From positions 930,001 through 994,000 of the forward strand of contig JABVXV010000001.1 in assembly GCA_013365325.1 (NCBI GenBank): a stretch of DNA of 64,000 bases, read 5' to 3'. The notes under the pieces were generated by a model. That model was given only the letters and a program-made list of their open reading frames with translations. It had not been told where the DNA came from and ran no database searches. Shown here one piece after another: positions 62,402-64,000 of the stretch. The position numbers and the translations under genes were made by a program. How positions within the stretch are numbered: the first letter of the stretch is position 1; every line of letters starts with the position of its first letter. Origin of the DNA: Dipetalonema caudispina. Lineage: Eukaryota > Nematoda > Chromadorea > Rhabditida > Onchocercidae.

Positions 62402-64000
62402 ATGGCTATTCGTTGTCAATTTGAAGCAAGTAATGAAGTCGGTGTTTTTTGCAAGCTAACTAACAGTTATTGTTTGGTTGGGATTGCTGCATCTGAAAAC
62501 TTTTATAGGTAAATAACTGTTTGTATTTTACTAGCCAGCACTTTTGTTCCTCACCTTATCGCGTCTTGGCTTTTTCCTATTCATTTTGACATCGGAAGTA
62601 GTTTGTGTTTTCTAATGGATGCAGTCTTCGAAGAATTTTCTTGGGGGTTTTCATAGGAATAAATAATGTTGTGCCTAAGACGTAGGTATTGAAGAGGAAA
62701 ATAGTTTCTCACATTACAAAGCGAACAAATTCCATATTTCTTTATAGTCATTTATCAAAGCAAATCATTTATTTAGTTACATATTTTCGACTTTAAAAAT
62801 GGAGAGCTTTCAGTGTGGTGGAAGGTGAGCTGGCTGACGTAATCCCAGTGATTCATTGCTCCATCGCTGGAACTCGAATCGTTGGACGAGTAACAGTTGG
62901 TAATCGAAAAGGATTATTGGTCCCTAATGATACTACTGATCAAGAATTGCAGCATCTCAGGAACAGGTTAGCATTTTGTTGAAGAATTTATGAAATTTTA
63001 TAAAGTGTTACTATTTACAGTTTGCCGGACAATGTGAATGTAAGGAGAGTAGATGAAAAACTGTCCGCGCTGGGAAATGTCATTGCATGTAATGATTATG
63101 TTGCATTGGTGCATCCTGAAATCAGTAAAGAAACGGAAAAGGTATCACTGGTTTTTTAATTTGTGTTTTATATCCTAAAATTATTTTTCTAACTAATTTC
63201 GAGTCGATTTATTTCTTCTGTATTGCAACAGATAACATTGTCGAGCTAGAACTGTCATAAATAGTATGATATAGTTATAGTTCAATCGCAAAAGTTGATT
63301 CTCACAGTAGGTAAAATTGATTCTATTGCATTTATATATTCGGTATTTCTTGATACTTTATCTGTTGTGCAGTCATTCTCGCTCTAGTTCTTGCTTACTC
63401 CTGTATTTCTACTTCTTACAATTTTAGGCACTGGAAGAAGTCTTACAAGTGGAAGTTTTTAGAATGAGTCTGGGCAGCCACGCTCTAGTAAGTTATTCAT
63501 CAGTAAATCTAAGAGATTTTCAAGTTGCGTTTTTTATATCATCGGAAGATTTCCATCAAAGACTTTTGCTTATGTCAACTTTTTGTTGCTTTAAAATTTT
63601 GTTATTTTAGTACTTCTATTTTATGTACCATTTCTAGGTTGGTTCATATGCTGTTCTTAGCTCCCAAGGAGCCCTTGTAGAAGCAAAAACTTCTCCTCAA
63701 ATACAACGCGAATTAGCTGCCTTAATTCAAGTCCCTGTTGTCGCAGGCACTGTTAACAGGTAACTGCTGTTGTTGGTTAAGAAATACTCTACCGCAGAGG
63801 CAATCTGGTTTTACTTGTTTACTCTTAAGAATTAATTCTTTGCCTCAATGGTGCTTGCCACCAGTATCCCGAGGTCGCTTAGTTCCTATCGTATTTTCAA
63901 ATATTTCCCTCCCCCGTATACGGTGTTTCCAGATTTTAACACAGTACTAGGTAGCCAGTAGAAAAATATGTCAGCAACAATATCACAACGCAGTAATAAT
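62402..64000 (+). CDS. EIF6: Translation initiation factor eIF6 (3' end outside window)
   Basis: Five exons, 62402-62508, 62814-62966, 63021-63141, 63428-63487 and 63638-63759, join in phase to the first 187 of an expected 245 or so residues. The last exon lies beyond the right edge. eIF6 binds the 60S subunit, is needed for its maturation in the nucleolus and blocks premature joining to 40S. The sequence is very conserved: [65 protein letters not shown] and [13 protein letters not shown] are all family signatures of the pentein-fold repeats. The region 63760-64000 looks intronic. Confidence 0.96.

Noticed and set aside
1..64000. Possible Wolbachia-derived or other bacterial insertion
   Set aside because: No long intronless frame, bacterial gene family or abrupt composition change was seen on either strand.
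1..64000. Transposable elements or retroviral-like coding sequence
   Set aside because: No reverse transcriptase, integrase or transposase motifs and no long terminal repeats recognised; only short hairpins and simple repeats.

Overview
This is a eukaryotic chromosome segment. It is AT-rich (roughly two-thirds A+T by eye), has many short homopolymer runs, and carries compact housekeeping genes split into many small exons by introns of about 50-800 bp. Most acceptors read TTTTCAG or TTTTTAG, donors are often GTTTG or GTTAG as well as GTAAG, and several 5' ends sit a few bases after a TTTCAG-like acceptor, as expected for spliced-leader trans-splicing. Together with protein character this points to a nematode, most likely a clade III / filarial-type worm because its introns are longer than those of Caenorhabditis. 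The species was not determined. No bacterial, viral or transposon protein was recognised.

Layout from left to right. Minus strand 1.1-3.5 kb: an incomplete gene that I tentatively relate to the E3 ligase RNF216. Plus 7.2-9.1 kb: a uracil phosphoribosyltransferase homologue (UPRT). Minus 10.1-16.2 kb: an SH3BGR-family thioredoxin-fold protein with a long acidic tail built partly from a 30-bp minisatellite. Minus 18.1-20.8 kb: mitochondrial ribosomal protein mL38. Plus 21.5-23.1 kb: N-alpha-acetyltransferase NAA60. Plus 25.1-29.7 kb: TFIID subunit TAF5. Minus 30.6-33.4 kb: WDR82. Plus 34.4-41.0 kb: AP-3 complex beta subunit. Minus 42.0-44.5 kb: a very tight pair, TMEM242-like followed by PIGL. 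Plus 47.8-59.4 kb: TopBP1/MUS-101, in 28 exons. Minus 60.2-61.8 kb: diphthine-ammonia ligase DPH6. Plus 62.4 kb to the right edge: eIF6, cut by the window end.

For nine genes (UPRT, SH3BGR-like, mL38, NAA60, WDR82, AP3B, PIGL, TopBP1, DPH6) I could chain exons with consistent splice phase from a start to a stop codon. TMEM242 also chains, but its start is uncertain. TAF5 chains with one doubtful junction. eIF6 chains up to the window edge. All models come from reading splice signals and family resemblance by eye and from memory, without alignment or RNA data.

Functionally the region is a mix of housekeeping genes: transcription (TAF5, WDR82), translation (mL38, DPH6, eIF6), trafficking and Golgi functions (AP3B, NAA60), GPI-anchor synthesis (PIGL), mitochondrial complex assembly (TMEM242) and DNA damage signalling (TopBP1). 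I see no convincing novel system. The most interesting items are the 24-nt spacing between TMEM242 and PIGL, frequent AAG-type splice acceptors, the coding minisatellite, two near-perfect intronic hairpins, and an orphan exon lying inside a 17-bp perfect inverted repeat.
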